Part shown: positions 37,999 through 47,154 of the stretch, one piece after another
How positions within the stretch are numbered: position 1 is the stretch's first letter
Layout: every line of letters begins with the position of its first letter
Assembly (NCBI RefSeq): GCF_001482385.1
Contig: NZ_CP013611.1
Span: forward strand, 3,417,501 to 3,481,500
Length of the DNA: 64,000 nt
Reading direction: 5' to 3'
From: Pseudoalteromonas rubra
GTDB taxonomy: Bacteria; Pseudomonadota; Gammaproteobacteria; Enterobacterales; Alteromonadaceae
Notes under the pieces: generated by a model
Seen by the model: only the letters and a program-made list of their open reading frames with translations
Databases searched by the model: none
What the model was told of the DNA's origin: nothing
Position numbers and translations under genes: made by a program

Positions 37999-39153
37999 AT
38001 GCTGAATTTCAGTTTTCATAACCCAACGCAGATCCTCTTTGGAGAAGGTCAGATTGCCGCTATGTCGGACAGTATTCCTGCTGACGCGAAAGTGTTGGTC
38101 ATCTATGGTGGTGGCAGCATTAAAAGCAATGGCATATACCAGCAGGTAAGTGATGCGCTGGCTAATCATCACTGGGGCGAGTTCAGTGGTATCGAGCCAA
38201 ACCCCAGCTATCAGACCTGTATGCAGGCGGTTGAGGTCATTCGTCAACAAGGATATACCTATTTGCTCGCCGTTGGCGGTGGCTCGGTCATTGATGGCAG
38301 TAAGTTTATTGCGGCGGCGGCTGAGTTTAATGGTGAGCCCTGGGACATTCTGGCCAAAGGGGCGCAAATCGAATCTGCCCTGGATTTAGGTGTCGTGCTG
38401 ACCTTACCTGCAACCGGCTCTGAATCGAACAGTTTTAGTGTGGTCTCTAATAAAGAAACCAACGACAAACTGCCGTTTGCTTCACCGCAAGTACAGCCTA
38501 AGTTCGCGGTGCTGGACCCCACGGTTATGAGCTCCCTGCCTGAGCGTCAGTTGATCAATGGTGTGGTCGATCCGTTTGTACATGTGATGGAGCAGTATCT
38601 GACTTACCCCATTGATGCGAAAGTACAAGACCGTTTTGCAGAAGGCCTGTTGTTGACTTTAATGGAAGACGGCCCGAAGCTCTTCTCAGACGAGGTGGAC
38701 TATAAAGTCCGCGCTAATGTGATGTGGTCAGCGACCATGGCTCTGAATGGGCTGATAGGTTCAGGGGTACCGCATGACTGGGCAACTCATATGATTGGCC
38801 ATGAATTGACAGCCGTTTATGGATTGGACCATGCTCAGACTCTGGCCATTGTTTTACCACGCGTAATGCATGAACAACGTGACAGTAAACAAGGCAAATT
38901 GCTGCAATACGCAGAGCGTGTGTTAGGGCTGGATATTAGTGATGAAACACAGGCGATTGATCAGGCGATTGAGAAAACCGAAGCTTTCTTCCAGTCGTTG
39001 GGCATGAAAACACGTCTTAGTGACTATGGTGTCGGTGAAGAGGCGGTGGATAAAATCGTCGCTCAGCTGGAGCGTCATGGCATGGTTGCACTGGGAGAGC
39101 ATCAGCAGGTTGATCTGAGCAAATCACGCGCCATTGTGGCTGCGTGCCTGTAA
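37999..39153 (+). CDS. Iron-type alcohol dehydrogenase / aldehyde reductase (YqhD-like)
   Basis: The 384-residue protein matches the YqhD/BdhA branch: MLNFSFHNPTQILFGEGQI, the NADP-binding VIYGGGSIKSNGIY and LAVGGGSVIDGSKF, and metal ligands in DPFVHVMEQYL, PHDWATHMIGHELTAVYGLDH. Family members reduce short-chain and lipid-peroxidation aldehydes with NADPH, so a detoxifying role is plausible. In E. coli yqhD is controlled by the AraC-type YqhC. Here the divergent neighbour is LysR-type. Confidence 0.92.
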   Translation: MLNFSFHNPTQILFGEGQIAAMSDSIPADAKVLVIYGGGSIKSNGIYQQVSDALANHHWGEFSGIEPNPSYQTCMQAVEVIRQQGYTYLLAVGGGSVIDGSKFIAAAAEFNGEPWDILAKGAQIESALDLGVVLTLPATGSESNSFSVVSNKETNDKLPFASPQVQPKFAVLDPTVMSSLPERQLINGVVDPFVHVMEQYLTYPIDAKVQDRFAEGLLLTLMEDGPKLFSDEVDYKVRANVMWSATMALNGLIGSGVPHDWATHMIGHELTAVYGLDHAQTLAIVLPRVMHEQRDSKQGKLLQYAERVLGLDISDETQAIDQAIEKTEAFFQSLGMKTRLSDYGVGEEAVDKIVAQLERHGMVALGEHQQVDLSKSRAIVAACL

Positions 39154-39282
39154 CCTCAAAATCTCTCATATTAATCTCACTGTTCGGGGCGATGAGCGCA
39201 AATCTTCGCCCTGAATTCACGTATTTTTCCCGGCTGTGATACCCTGCGGGGGTTGTAACCAATATCACGCGGGGTAAATAGC

Positions 39283-39927
39283 ATGGCAACTAAAGTTTGG
39301 GACGGATTCATACGTGGCTTTCACTGGCTACTGGTCATTGGCATTGCGGTGCTGTATTTCAGTGGTGAAGAAGGTTGGCTGGAAATCCACTTTGTAACAG
39401 GCTACTTGTTACTGGCACTGATGGCGACGCGTTTGATTTGGGGCCTGTTCGGGAGTCAGACGGCAAAGCTCAGCAGCTTATTCCATTCACCAAAAGCGGT
39501 GCTTGCTTCGGTAAAATCTTCTGCCCCGTTTGTTGGTCATAATCCGGCAGGCAGCCTCATGGTGCTGGCATTTTTTGTGTTGATCATGGTGCAGCTGATC
39601 TCGGGATTATTCACCACCGACGATATTTTGGTTGAAGGGCCACTGGTTTCATATGTGCCTTATAGTTGGGCAGAGTTGGCGGGTGATATTCATCATACCA
39701 ATATCGACATTTTGCTGATTGCCATTGTCGTGCATATTAGTGCGATTGTCCTCTATCGTCTGAGAGGCAAAAATCTCGTTAAGCCGCTGCTCACCGGTAA
39801 AACAACTGAGCCAGTCGCATCAGCGCCGGCGATGCGCAGTGGTTTGCTGGCATATGGCATTTTTGTTGTACTCAGTGTGGTGTTGTTGCTGACGTGGGGG
39901 TATGAGCCTCTTATGGCTTTATTTTGA
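39283..39927 (+). CDS. Cytochrome b561 family membrane protein
   Basis: The 214-residue protein resembles the Ni/Fe-hydrogenase b-type cytochrome / b561 family. It has four core membrane segments plus a fifth C-terminal one (about 187-205), with His residues placed for haem b ligation (FIRGFHWLLVIG, LEIHFVTGYLLLALMATRLIWG, IHHTNIDILLIAIVVHISAIVLY). Likely shuttles electrons in the inner membrane. Single gene, no dedicated partner such as cytochrome c next to it. Confidence 0.88.
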   Translation: MATKVWDGFIRGFHWLLVIGIAVLYFSGEEGWLEIHFVTGYLLLALMATRLIWGLFGSQTAKLSSLFHSPKAVLASVKSSAPFVGHNPAGSLMVLAFFVLIMVQLISGLFTTDDILVEGPLVSYVPYSWAELAGDIHHTNIDILLIAIVVHISAIVLYRLRGKNLVKPLLTGKTTEPVASAPAMRSGLLAYGIFVVLSVVLLLTWGYEPLMALF

Positions 39928-39997
39928 TTTTGTTAACTTGTTGCAATTACTAAACTTTTAACAGATAAAAACGTCTTTTTAAGGAAACTTAAACAGA

Positions 39998-40017
39998 TAT
40001 GACCTCTGTGGGTCATA
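39998..40017. promoter_or_regulatory. Palindrome in the DUF3581 promoter region
   Basis: TATGACC-N6-GGTCATA, perfect 7-bp arms, 46 bp upstream of the DUF3581 start. The regulator is unknown. Confidence 0.4.
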
Positions 40018-40062
40018 ATTCTGCTAACATAGTGCGGTTTTAACGCAATACAGAAGTGAATT

Positions 40063-40755
40063 ATGCTAACTCCTTATTACCAGCAAGAAATGGATAGCGT
40101 GGCAATTAGCCGCGAGCAGGCCAGTCAGTTCGCTAAACAAGTAGCGGATGACTTTAACCCTTTGCACGATGTTGATGCTAAAAAATTCTGTGTACCGGGT
40201 GATCTGCTGTTCTCACTAGTCCTGGAACGCTACGGTGTGAGTGAGAATATGCATTTTGATTTTGTCGGCATGGTGGATGAAACCAGTCGTCTGCAGTTTC
40301 CACCGCTGAGTGATGCGTTTGATATCACCTCAGAAGGCAAGGTCATGCTGTCGGTGAAACGCAATGGTGAAATCAAACAATGTGACAGCCTGACCAGCAG
40401 CCTGATCCGTAACTACGTTGAGTTCTCGGGGACGACTTTCCCGCATGTGATTATTCCATTGATGGGCAAGCAAGACGTGATGATCAACCCGGCGCGCCCT
40501 ATGGTGATCTACGAATCAATGTCGATTCACCTGGATAAGCTGGACATTGAGTCGGTGACTCTTGAACCGGCGGAGCCTGAGTTCTCCTTTGAAGGTAAAC
40601 GCGGCAAAATCGTCCTGCGATTTAATCTGTTCCACGGTGATGAGCAGGTCGGTCAGGGTGAAAAGCACATGGTGGTTGCGGGCGTACGAGAATACTGTCA
40701 GGAAGCAGTTGATAAGCTGATTGAGTATTACAACGAGCGAAAAGCAACCTTGTAA
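40063..40755 (+). CDS. DUF3581 family protein with a hotdog/MaoC-like motif
   Basis: The 230-residue soluble protein matches DUF3581, a gammaproteobacterial family of unknown function. The N-terminal part contains ADDFNPLHDVDAKKF followed by VPGDLLFSLVLERYG. This resembles the hydratase motif of MaoC/FabZ-type hotdog proteins (Asp-x2-Asn-Pro-x-His-x-D ... PG). The second half (about 120-225) could be the paired hotdog. An acyl-CoA or acyl-ACP ligand is therefore possible, but this is inference only. Single gene with its own terminator. Confidence 0.82.
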   Translation: MLTPYYQQEMDSVAISREQASQFAKQVADDFNPLHDVDAKKFCVPGDLLFSLVLERYGVSENMHFDFVGMVDETSRLQFPPLSDAFDITSEGKVMLSVKRNGEIKQCDSLTSSLIRNYVEFSGTTFPHVIIPLMGKQDVMINPARPMVIYESMSIHLDKLDIESVTLEPAEPEFSFEGKRGKIVLRFNLFHGDEQVGQGEKHMVVAGVREYCQEAVDKLIEYYNERKATL

Positions 40756-40780
40756 GCTCTGCATACACAGTTTAAAAATA

Positions 40781-40807
40781 AAAAGCCCGCATCACGCGGG
40801 CTTTTTG
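40781..40807 (+). terminator. Terminator of the DUF3581 gene
   Basis: The stem AAAGCCCGC/GCGGGCTTT with a 5-nt loop is followed by TTG, and by A-rich sequence on the other side, 26 bases after the stop. Confidence 0.85.
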
Positions 40808-40819
40808 TTGCGGGAGTTT

Positions 40820-40993
40820 ATACCAATTTCACTTAATACCTGTTCAATTTGAAGGAGTAAATAGGACGCTAAGGGCGTTAAAAATTTCTCATTTAGAGCC
40901 TTATACCTTAGACATAAGTTCACAAATTTTTGCCTTGTTATCGACCCTATTTTCTCGCTTCAAAATAGAACACTTAATTAAGCAAATTGGTAT
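40820..40993. repeat. Dispersed MITE-like repeat with ATACCAATTT inverted ends, copy A (174 bp)
   Basis: Left end ATACCAATTTCACTTAAT. The right end, read on the opposite strand, is ATACCAATTTGCTTAAT, so the termini are inverted repeats. It shares internal blocks with 24,831-25,051. No ORF. The right end stops at the TAA stop codon of the neighbouring porin gene (40,993-40,995 on the plus strand). Confidence 0.75.
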
Positions 40994-42171
40994 TAAAAAA
41001 CATACTTTACGGAGAACTGGAGTCGGTCCAGATCGCCTTCTGCGCCACTCTCAGTTTCACGTGTCGCGACTTTATATTCTGCACCAAAGGTGAGCTTTTT
41101 AACTGGTGAGTAGAGAATATTCGCACTATAGCTGGTGGTAGACTCTGTGGGGTCTACCGTGACGCCCAAGAGATCTTTATCATTATCAGCTGAGAAGAAG
41201 GAGTAAAGGAAGGTTGAGCGCCATTGCGGGTTCCAGTAATGCTGATAAGCAACAAAGCCCGAGGTTGAATCAATCGCATGCAGCTCTTTGCCATCATAGA
41301 CCGCACCATGTGCTGCATTGAGGCCCACATAGCGACCCAGGCCCTGGCCTTGTGTCAGCATAAATTTAAGGTTGCTCTTACCAAAATTGACACGACCAGA
41401 CGCGCTGATCCCGAACGAGGTCTCGCTTTCATCAGCCGTGGCGACTTTATAGGTCAGTTCGCGACCTAAGGCAGCAACCACCAGGTGCCCCCAGTCCGCT
41501 TTATAGGTATATCGCGCGGTAAAATCAGGCATACTGGCGTCGTCGGTCACCACCCGTGCGCCACCTTCAGAGGTAATGGTACTTTCCGGGTTTTCCGCAG
41601 AAAAAGACCAGTTACCAATGGTGTACTTGGCCATGGCCTGGCGGACGAACACGGTGCCATCTGCTGGGCCGACAAAGTCCAGGGTTTCCGGCAGGGCGCT
41701 AACATTTTGGAAGTTAGACCAGGCCTGGCCAAACAACCAGCCTTTGTAGGTCACATAAGCCTGGCGGATCCGCGGTGAGTAAGAGTTAGTCACTCGTTCG
41801 TTGCCGCCGGTTGAGGCGATAAAATCCAGCTCAATTTTAGTTTTAATACTGCTGCCATCATCCAGTTTTGTATCTGTAGACAGGTTGAAGCGCGACTGAC
41901 GGGCATGCATATCAAATACCGCATCTTTAGGTTCGCCGCCACTAACAGGGGTGGTACCAGGCACATAGAAATCCCGGCCAATATGCTGTGAGCCTAAACT
42001 GCCATCGGAAAAGTCACTCCAGATAGCATCCAGCTTAATGTATCCACCATATTTTACTTCAGTACTGCCCAGCTCAGCCGCATTGGCACTGGCTGTGAGC
42101 AGGCCGCCAAGTAACGCGGTTTGCACGGCCAGGGCACTAAGCGTTAAGTTATTTTTCTTTGCTGTTGTCAT
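40993..42171 (-). CDS. DcaP-like outer-membrane porin
   Basis: The 392-residue protein has a signal peptide (about 1-31, LLGGLLTASANAA). Its mature N-terminus ELGSTEVKYGGYIKLDAIWSDFSDG and the segment ARQSRFNLSTDTKLDDG match DcaP-family trimeric porins, which import dicarboxylates and other small acids. The C-terminus ends with the outer-membrane signature LQFSVKYVF. The coiled-coil N-terminus of some DcaP proteins is absent. AGGAA precedes the ATG. It diverges from acs, suggesting uptake of an organic acid fed into acetyl-CoA. The stop codon abuts the dispersed repeat. Confidence 0.88.
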   Translation of the reverse strand: MTTAKKNNLTLSALAVQTALLGGLLTASANAAELGSTEVKYGGYIKLDAIWSDFSDGSLGSQHIGRDFYVPGTTPVSGGEPKDAVFDMHARQSRFNLSTDTKLDDGSSIKTKIELDFIASTGGNERVTNSYSPRIRQAYVTYKGWLFGQAWSNFQNVSALPETLDFVGPADGTVFVRQAMAKYTIGNWSFSAENPESTITSEGGARVVTDDASMPDFTARYTYKADWGHLVVAALGRELTYKVATADESETSFGISASGRVNFGKSNLKFMLTQGQGLGRYVGLNAAHGAVYDGKELHAIDSTSGFVAYQHYWNPQWRSTFLYSFFSADNDKDLLGVTVDPTESTTSYSANILYSPVKKLTFGAEYKVATRETESGAEGDLDRLQFSVKYVF

Positions 42172-42494
42172 AGTTGAATTCCTGTATACATTGCTCCGGA
42201 TTGCGCAGACAAATCCGGGGTGAGGTCAGCGAATGTGCTTCGTGTTCTTCAATGTTGTTGATGACGGCTTTTTACTCAATTAACCTTTGGTCTATACGAC
42301 TAAGGTGGGATGCCAGCGGGAAACGACTCTGTATTGTATATCTTGCGACTGTCGTACATCTGCAGAAGTGCCAGGTTTGTCTACTATGTTTGCAATACAG
42401 GTGCAAGTACAACTAAGGTCTAATACTTAATATAAAAAGAGTGGGCGATCCTTGGTGCATCGCCGTCTGGCCAAAAATCAACATGGAGATGACT

Positions 42495-44432
42495 ATGTCA
42501 CAGAGCATTTATCCGGTTCCTGAAGCCATCAGGAACGCAGCGCTGGTAGATAACGATCAATATACAAAGCTATACCAAGAATCCATTGACGATCCTCAGG
42601 CGTTTTGGGCGGAGCATGGTAAGCGCCTTGACTGGTTTACCCCTTACAGCAAAGTAAAGAATACGTCGTTCGATAAAGGCCATATCAGTATCAAATGGTA
42701 TGAGGATGGCGTGCTGAATGCTTCCTACAACTGTATTGACCGTCATTTGAAAGACAATGCCGACAAAGTCGCACTGATCTGGGAAGGCGACGACCCAACG
42801 CAAAGTGAGCACATCACCTTCCAGCAACTGCACGACGAAGTGGCAAAACTGGCCAATGGCCTGAAGAAGTTGGGTGTACAAAAAGGCGACCGTGTTGCCA
42901 TCTATATGCCCATGACGCCACAGGCAATTTACGCCATGCAGGCGTGTGCCCGTATCGGTGCTATTCATTCGGTTGTGTTCGGTGGCTTCTCACCTTCGGC
43001 GATTGCAGATCGGATCAAAGATTCGGGTGCAAAAGTGGTGATCACGTCAGATGAAGGCCGTCGTGGTGGCAATTGTGTGCCGCTTAAGGCGAATGTAGAC
43101 GAAGCGGTCAGTCAGGACGGTGTTAGTATTGAACATGTGGTTGTGCATCAGCTCACCGGTGGTGAAGTGGAATGGCAAGCGCACGATGTCTGGTGGCATG
43201 AGTTGGTGGCTGATGTCGCCAGTGAATGTGAGCCAGAGCCAATGAACGCGGAAGATCCTTTGTTTATCCTTTATACCTCTGGTTCAACCGGCCAGCCAAA
43301 AGGGGTGGTGCATACGACAGGTGGTTATCTGGTTTATTCATCCATGACACACGAGTATGTGTTTGATGTTAAAGCCGACGATGTTTACTGGTGTACTGCC
43401 GATGTAGGTTGGATCACCGGCCACAGCTATATGGCTTATGGCCCGCTAGTAAATGGCTGCACTCAGGTGATTTTTGAAGGTGTCCCGACTTATCCAAGTT
43501 CAGGACGTATTGGTGAAGTTGTGGATAAGCACAATGTCACCATCCTGTATACAGCACCGACTGCTATCCGTGCCTTAATGGCGAAAGGCGATGAGCCAAT
43601 TGCCAGCTCAAAACGCACCAGTTTGCGTATTATGGGATCTGTGGGTGAGCCAATTAACCCGGAAGCCTGGAGTTGGTACTACGAGAAGATTGGTAACAGC
43701 CAGTGTCCCATCGTGGATACTTGGTGGCAGACTGAAACCGGTGGCATCATGATCACGCCGTTGCCGGGCGCCACGGATATGAAGCCGGGGTCGGCAACCC
43801 GTCCATTCTTTGGTATTGCGCCAGCCTTGTTCGATGCAGAAGGCAACACACTGCAAGGTGCGACGGAAGGGAACCTGGTGATCCTGGACAGCTGGCCTTC
43901 GCAGGCTCGCACAGTGTATGGTGATCATGAACGTTTCGAGCAAACTTACTTCTCGGCCTACCCGGGTGTGTATTTCACAGGGGATGGCTGTCGTCGCGAT
44001 GAAGATGGCTATTACTGGATCACTGGTCGTGTGGATGATGTACTCAATGTGTCGGGTCACCGTCTGGGCACTGCTGAGATTGAAAGTGCTCTGGTTGCAC
44101 ACGAAGCAGTCGCAGAAGCGGCAGTTGTGGGTTATCCCCATGACATTAAGGGCCAGGGGATTTATGTGTACGTGACGCCAAACGAAGGGGTTGCTGTCAC
44201 AGACGAGCTGACCAAAGAAGTACGTAACTGGGTGCGTAAAGAGCTCAGCCCGATTGCGTCACCAGATATGATCCAATGGTCACCTGGTTTGCCTAAAACG
44301 CGTTCTGGTAAGATCATGCGCCGTATTTTGCGTAAGATTGCAGCCAATGAGTATCAACAATTGGGCGATACCTCGACTTTGGCCGACCCGAGTGTGGTCG
44401 ATGAATTGATCGAAAACAGACTAAACCGTTAA
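42495..44432 (+). CDS. acs: Acetyl-CoA synthetase
   Basis: Activates acetate to acetyl-CoA through acetyl-AMP. Start at 42,495 ([19 protein letters not shown]) after GGAGATG, giving 645 residues. The frame is open 18 codons further upstream without support. Motifs: P-loop-like [31 protein letters not shown], and the C-terminal regulatory Lys in [17 protein letters not shown] (acetylation site in homologues). The divergent porin and downstream response regulator fit an acetate-use locus. Confidence 0.98.
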   Translation: MSQSIYPVPEAIRNAALVDNDQYTKLYQESIDDPQAFWAEHGKRLDWFTPYSKVKNTSFDKGHISIKWYEDGVLNASYNCIDRHLKDNADKVALIWEGDDPTQSEHITFQQLHDEVAKLANGLKKLGVQKGDRVAIYMPMTPQAIYAMQACARIGAIHSVVFGGFSPSAIADRIKDSGAKVVITSDEGRRGGNCVPLKANVDEAVSQDGVSIEHVVVHQLTGGEVEWQAHDVWWHELVADVASECEPEPMNAEDPLFILYTSGSTGQPKGVVHTTGGYLVYSSMTHEYVFDVKADDVYWCTADVGWITGHSYMAYGPLVNGCTQVIFEGVPTYPSSGRIGEVVDKHNVTILYTAPTAIRALMAKGDEPIASSKRTSLRIMGSVGEPINPEAWSWYYEKIGNSQCPIVDTWWQTETGGIMITPLPGATDMKPGSATRPFFGIAPALFDAEGNTLQGATEGNLVILDSWPSQARTVYGDHERFEQTYFSAYPGVYFTGDGCRRDEDGYYWITGRVDDVLNVSGHRLGTAEIESALVAHEAVAEAAVVGYPHDIKGQGIYVYVTPNEGVAVTDELTKEVRNWVRKELSPIASPDMIQWSPGLPKTRSGKIMRRILRKIAANEYQQLGDTSTLADPSVVDELIENRLNR

Positions 44433-44477
44433 TTTAGCGTTAATCGCTTGAATTATGACAAAATATTGACCTACTAT

Positions 44478-44507
44478 ATCGGCTGTCGAAATGACAGCCG
44501 ATTTTTT
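44478..44507 (+). terminator. Terminator of acs
   Basis: A perfect 10-bp stem ATCGGCTGTC/GACAGCCGAT with a 5-nt loop is followed by TTTTT. It ends 12 bases before the response-regulator ATG, so that gene needs either read-through or a promoter within this structure. Confidence 0.88.
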
Positions 44508-44518
44508 AGGAGCCAAGC

Positions 44519-45172
44519 ATGAACCAGTTTTTAATTGCGGACGATCACCCTCTGTTTCGCGAAGCATTAAAGGGGGCACTGCAGAATCAGTTTGACGGGT
44601 TAGAGATTTTCGAATCTGAAAACTTCGAGCAAACCTTGCAACAATTATCCGAACAGGACGAGCTGGATCTGCTGTTGTTGGATTTACATATGCCAGGCAA
44701 TGGTGATTTATATGGCCTGATCAGGATCCGTGAAGATTACCCGAGTTTGCCCATAGTGGTGGTGTCGGGCAGTGAAGATTTGACCGTGATCTCCAAAGTA
44801 ATGGGTTACGGTGCCATGGGTTTTATTCCCAAGGCCTCGTCGTCGCAGGAGATTGTTGAAGCACTGAACCAGGTGCTCGAAGGGGATGTCTGGTTGCCTG
44901 TTAGCCTGAAAGATCAGATTGCCGAACTTGACGGCGAAGACAAACAGCTGGCACAGCAAATTGCCTCTTTGACACCTCAGCAGTACAAGGTCCTGCAATA
45001 TCTGCACGAAGGCTTACTCAACAAGCAAATCGCCTATGAACTGAATATTTCAGAAGCGACGGTCAAGGCGCATATTACCGCGATATTCCGTAAGCTGGGT
45101 GTCTACAATCGGACACAGGCGGTGTTAATTGCGGCTAAGTTGCAACTGGAACCGGTTGAAAGTCCGAGTTAA
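44519..45172 (+). CDS. LuxR-type response regulator (CrbR/ErdR-like)
   Basis: The 217-residue protein has a receiver domain (FLIADDHPLFREALKGAL, phosphoacceptor Asp in LLLLDLHMPGNG, VVSGS, Lys in FIPKAS) and a LuxR/FixJ HTH (LTPQQYKVLQYLHEGLLNKQIA, ISEATVKAHITAIFRKLGV). The sequence and the position right after acs suit the CrbR/ErdR regulators that activate acs with an SSS-type sensor kinase (CrbS/MxtR). The sensor is not in this window, so the name is an inference. AGGAGCC directly follows the acs terminator. Confidence 0.85.
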   Translation: MNQFLIADDHPLFREALKGALQNQFDGLEIFESENFEQTLQQLSEQDELDLLLLDLHMPGNGDLYGLIRIREDYPSLPIVVVSGSEDLTVISKVMGYGAMGFIPKASSSQEIVEALNQVLEGDVWLPVSLKDQIAELDGEDKQLAQQIASLTPQQYKVLQYLHEGLLNKQIAYELNISEATVKAHITAIFRKLGVYNRTQAVLIAAKLQLEPVESPS

Positions 45173-45193
45173 CGGCTAGCCCGGAGCGTACCA

Positions 45194-45218
45194 AACGCCA
45201 GCCCAGGATGCTGGCGTT
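45194..45218. terminator. Hairpin between the response regulator and purU
   Basis: A 9-bp stem AACGCCAGC/GCTGGCGTT with a 7-nt loop between two convergent genes. The T-tract is weak on both strands. Confidence 0.45.
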
Positions 45219-45228
45219 GTGTTGTGTG

Positions 45229-46059
45229 TCAGGCAAATACAACGGTTTTGTTGCCGTTGATAAACAGTTTATGCTCTGCTGCCAGCCCAATGGCTTTGCA
45301 GAATACCACTTTCTCAATATCCCGACCCATTTTAGCCATGGCTTCAGCGCTATCGGCATGACTCACCTGAGTGACATCCTGCATGATGATTGGGCCTTCG
45401 TCCAACTCATCATTGACGAAATGTGCCGTTGCACCAATGATTTTTACCCCTCGCTCAAAGGCCTGGTGATACGGTTTTGCGCCGATAAATGCCGGTAAAA
45501 AGGAGTGGTGAATATTGATGATCTGATTACTAAAGCGTGATACAAAGCCGGGGCTAAGCACCCGCATATACTTGGCCAGACCGATAAAATCAGGCTGATA
45601 TTGCTCGATGACTTTGGCCATGGCATCGTCATGTTGTTCCCGCGTGAGGCCCTGATGAGAGACCAGATGAAAAGGCACGCCAAAACCTTCTACCAGTGGC
45701 TTAAGCGTATCATAGTTGGCGATCACCGCCTGGATCTCAACGTTAAAAGCATTTTCGTATTGTTTTAGCAGCATACCACCCAGGCAATGGGCTTCTTTGG
45801 TGGCAAGCAGGACGACTTTGGTTTTCTCATTGCCATGTAAATGTACTTGTGCACCGTCTGGCAGCACGCTACGTAGCTGTGGTAAAAATGCGTCGCTGAC
45901 CGTTCCTGTCAATTCTGTACGCATAAAAAAGCACTCACCTGCTTTATCCACAAACTCGTTGTTGCGGACGATATTCAGATTATGCTCAAAACATAGCCCG
46001 GTTATTTTGGCGATCAATCCCACATCATCACGACACTGGGTGGTTAATACTATACTCAT
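45229..46059 (-). CDS. purU: Formyltetrahydrofolate deformylase
   Basis: Hydrolyses 10-formyl-THF to formate and THF, balancing one-carbon pools and supplying formate to PurT. Start at 46,059 (MSIVLTTQCRDDVGLIAKIT) after GAGG, giving 276 residues. The N-terminal ACT domain (1-80) is followed by a formyltransferase domain with the catalytic region IINIHHSFLPAFIGAKPYHQA and GATAHFVNDELDEGPII. Length and motifs match PurU. Transcribed alone. Confidence 0.95.
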   Translation of the reverse strand: MSIVLTTQCRDDVGLIAKITGLCFEHNLNIVRNNEFVDKAGECFFMRTELTGTVSDAFLPQLRSVLPDGAQVHLHGNEKTKVVLLATKEAHCLGGMLLKQYENAFNVEIQAVIANYDTLKPLVEGFGVPFHLVSHQGLTREQHDDAMAKVIEQYQPDFIGLAKYMRVLSPGFVSRFSNQIINIHHSFLPAFIGAKPYHQAFERGVKIIGATAHFVNDELDEGPIIMQDVTQVSHADSAEAMAKMGRDIEKVVFCKAIGLAAEHKLFINGNKTVVFA

Positions 46060-46555
46060 ATCCTCATTCCCATACGTTTTTATGAATTCTTCACAATACC
46101 CCGTTGAACGGAAAAAACAAGCAGACAAAAGTCCGCCTCCAGTCTGGGGGTTACTGGCTTACCTGATTAAGTAAATGTTAATTTTGGTGTTGAATTTATG
46201 TCTAGGAAATGTCGCTTTTAACAGCCAGGTGTCACATCAAACGCCAATACTATCATTTAGCTGCGTAAATCAATCAGCTTCAATTCGAAGAGTGAGTGAT
46301 ACACCAAGCATTCTGTTACTGCCTCATTTACCGCCCTGGTACAGCACTACCCAGAAAAAAACGCACTGATTGACCGGACGAAGTAGATTAGCTGTCAGGC
46401 ATGTAGTGACGTGCAGAGCCTGTGTGAGGGGGAATGCGAGCTAAGTGGTCAAAGTGAAGTGCTTATTTGGCCTATTGGTCGCTTAATGACCTTAGCAAAC
46501 AGACTAAAACCGACTCCTGTCATGTCTGAAAATGTCGAGTTTTTGTCGTGAAAAT
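46060..46555. other. Intergenic region between purU and the SOS-box gene
   Basis: No supported gene. The short frames (for example 64 codons at 46,175) lack a ribosome-binding site and have unlikely composition. No clear repeats or terminators apart from the promoter and operator at the right end. Confidence 0.55.
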
Positions 46556-46572
46556 ACTGTTTACTTATACAG
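46544..46572 (+). promoter_or_regulatory. Promoter of the SOS-box gene
   Basis: TTGTCG (46,544-46,549) and TATACA (46,567-46,572) with exactly 17 bp between them. The LexA-type palindrome covers the -10 element. Confidence 0.6.
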
Positions 46573-46575
46573 TTC
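46556..46575. promoter_or_regulatory. LexA-type (SOS) box
   Basis: TACTGTTTACTTATACAGTT has the SOS pattern CTGT-N8-ACAG with the flanking TA. It matches the recA box of this genome at 15 of 20 positions and lies 48 bp before the ATG of the DUF1579-like gene. Confidence 0.75.
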
Positions 46576-46622
46576 AAATGCTAGAGTAACGCTCGATTAT
46601 GATAATAAAACAAAGGATTATT

Positions 46623-47111
46623 ATGCTTGAAAGCAATGCACCTGGCGCACCCGGCGACTTCGATTTTATGGTTGGCCAGTGGTCAGTACAGCACCGCCGT
46701 ATAAAAGATATACTGAATGGGGGAGACGAGTGGATCGAGTTTAAAGGGGAGTCATCAACACTCAACACGCTCGGCGGATTTGGCAATGTAGAAGATAACC
46801 ACCTGCATTTTCCAGAGGGATCTGTCAGAGCCAAGGCAATTCGTTCATTCAATGCGAGCACCGGCCAGTGGTCTATTTGGTGGCTGGATGGGCGTAATCC
46901 GGGCATGCTGGATACGCCGGTGGTGGGTGCGTTCACCGATGGCATCGGGCGTTTTTATGCCGACGAGGAGTATCATGGTCAGGCTATCAAGGTACGCTTT
47001 ATTTGGGATGCCACGAACCCGGAACAACCAACCTGGGCACAGGCATTTTCTAAAGACGGTGGTGAACATTGGGAGACCAACTGGGAAATGACGTTTACCC
47101 GCATCCAGTAG
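46623..47111 (+). CDS. DUF1579-like protein, probably SOS-controlled
   Basis: Start at 46,623 (MLESNAPGAPGDFDFMVGQW) with AAGGA 6 bases upstream, giving 162 residues. The pattern DFDFMVGQWSVQHRRIKDIL, then WWLDGRNPG and AFSKDGGEHWETNWEMTFTR, resembles DUF1579/lipocalin-like small beta-barrels of unknown function. Soluble, no signal. A LexA-type box overlaps its -10 region, so induction by DNA damage is a testable inference. No operon partner. The next gene converges. Confidence 0.75.
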   Translation: MLESNAPGAPGDFDFMVGQWSVQHRRIKDILNGGDEWIEFKGESSTLNTLGGFGNVEDNHLHFPEGSVRAKAIRSFNASTGQWSIWWLDGRNPGMLDTPVVGAFTDGIGRFYADEEYHGQAIKVRFIWDATNPEQPTWAQAFSKDGGEHWETNWEMTFTRIQ

Positions 47112-47154
47112 CGATAAACACCCACGTAACCTGTTACGTGGGTGCACTATGGCA

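Noticed and set aside
46175..46369. 64-codon frame in the purU intergenic region
   Set aside because: No ribosome-binding site, no recognisable domain, and unlikely amino-acid composition.
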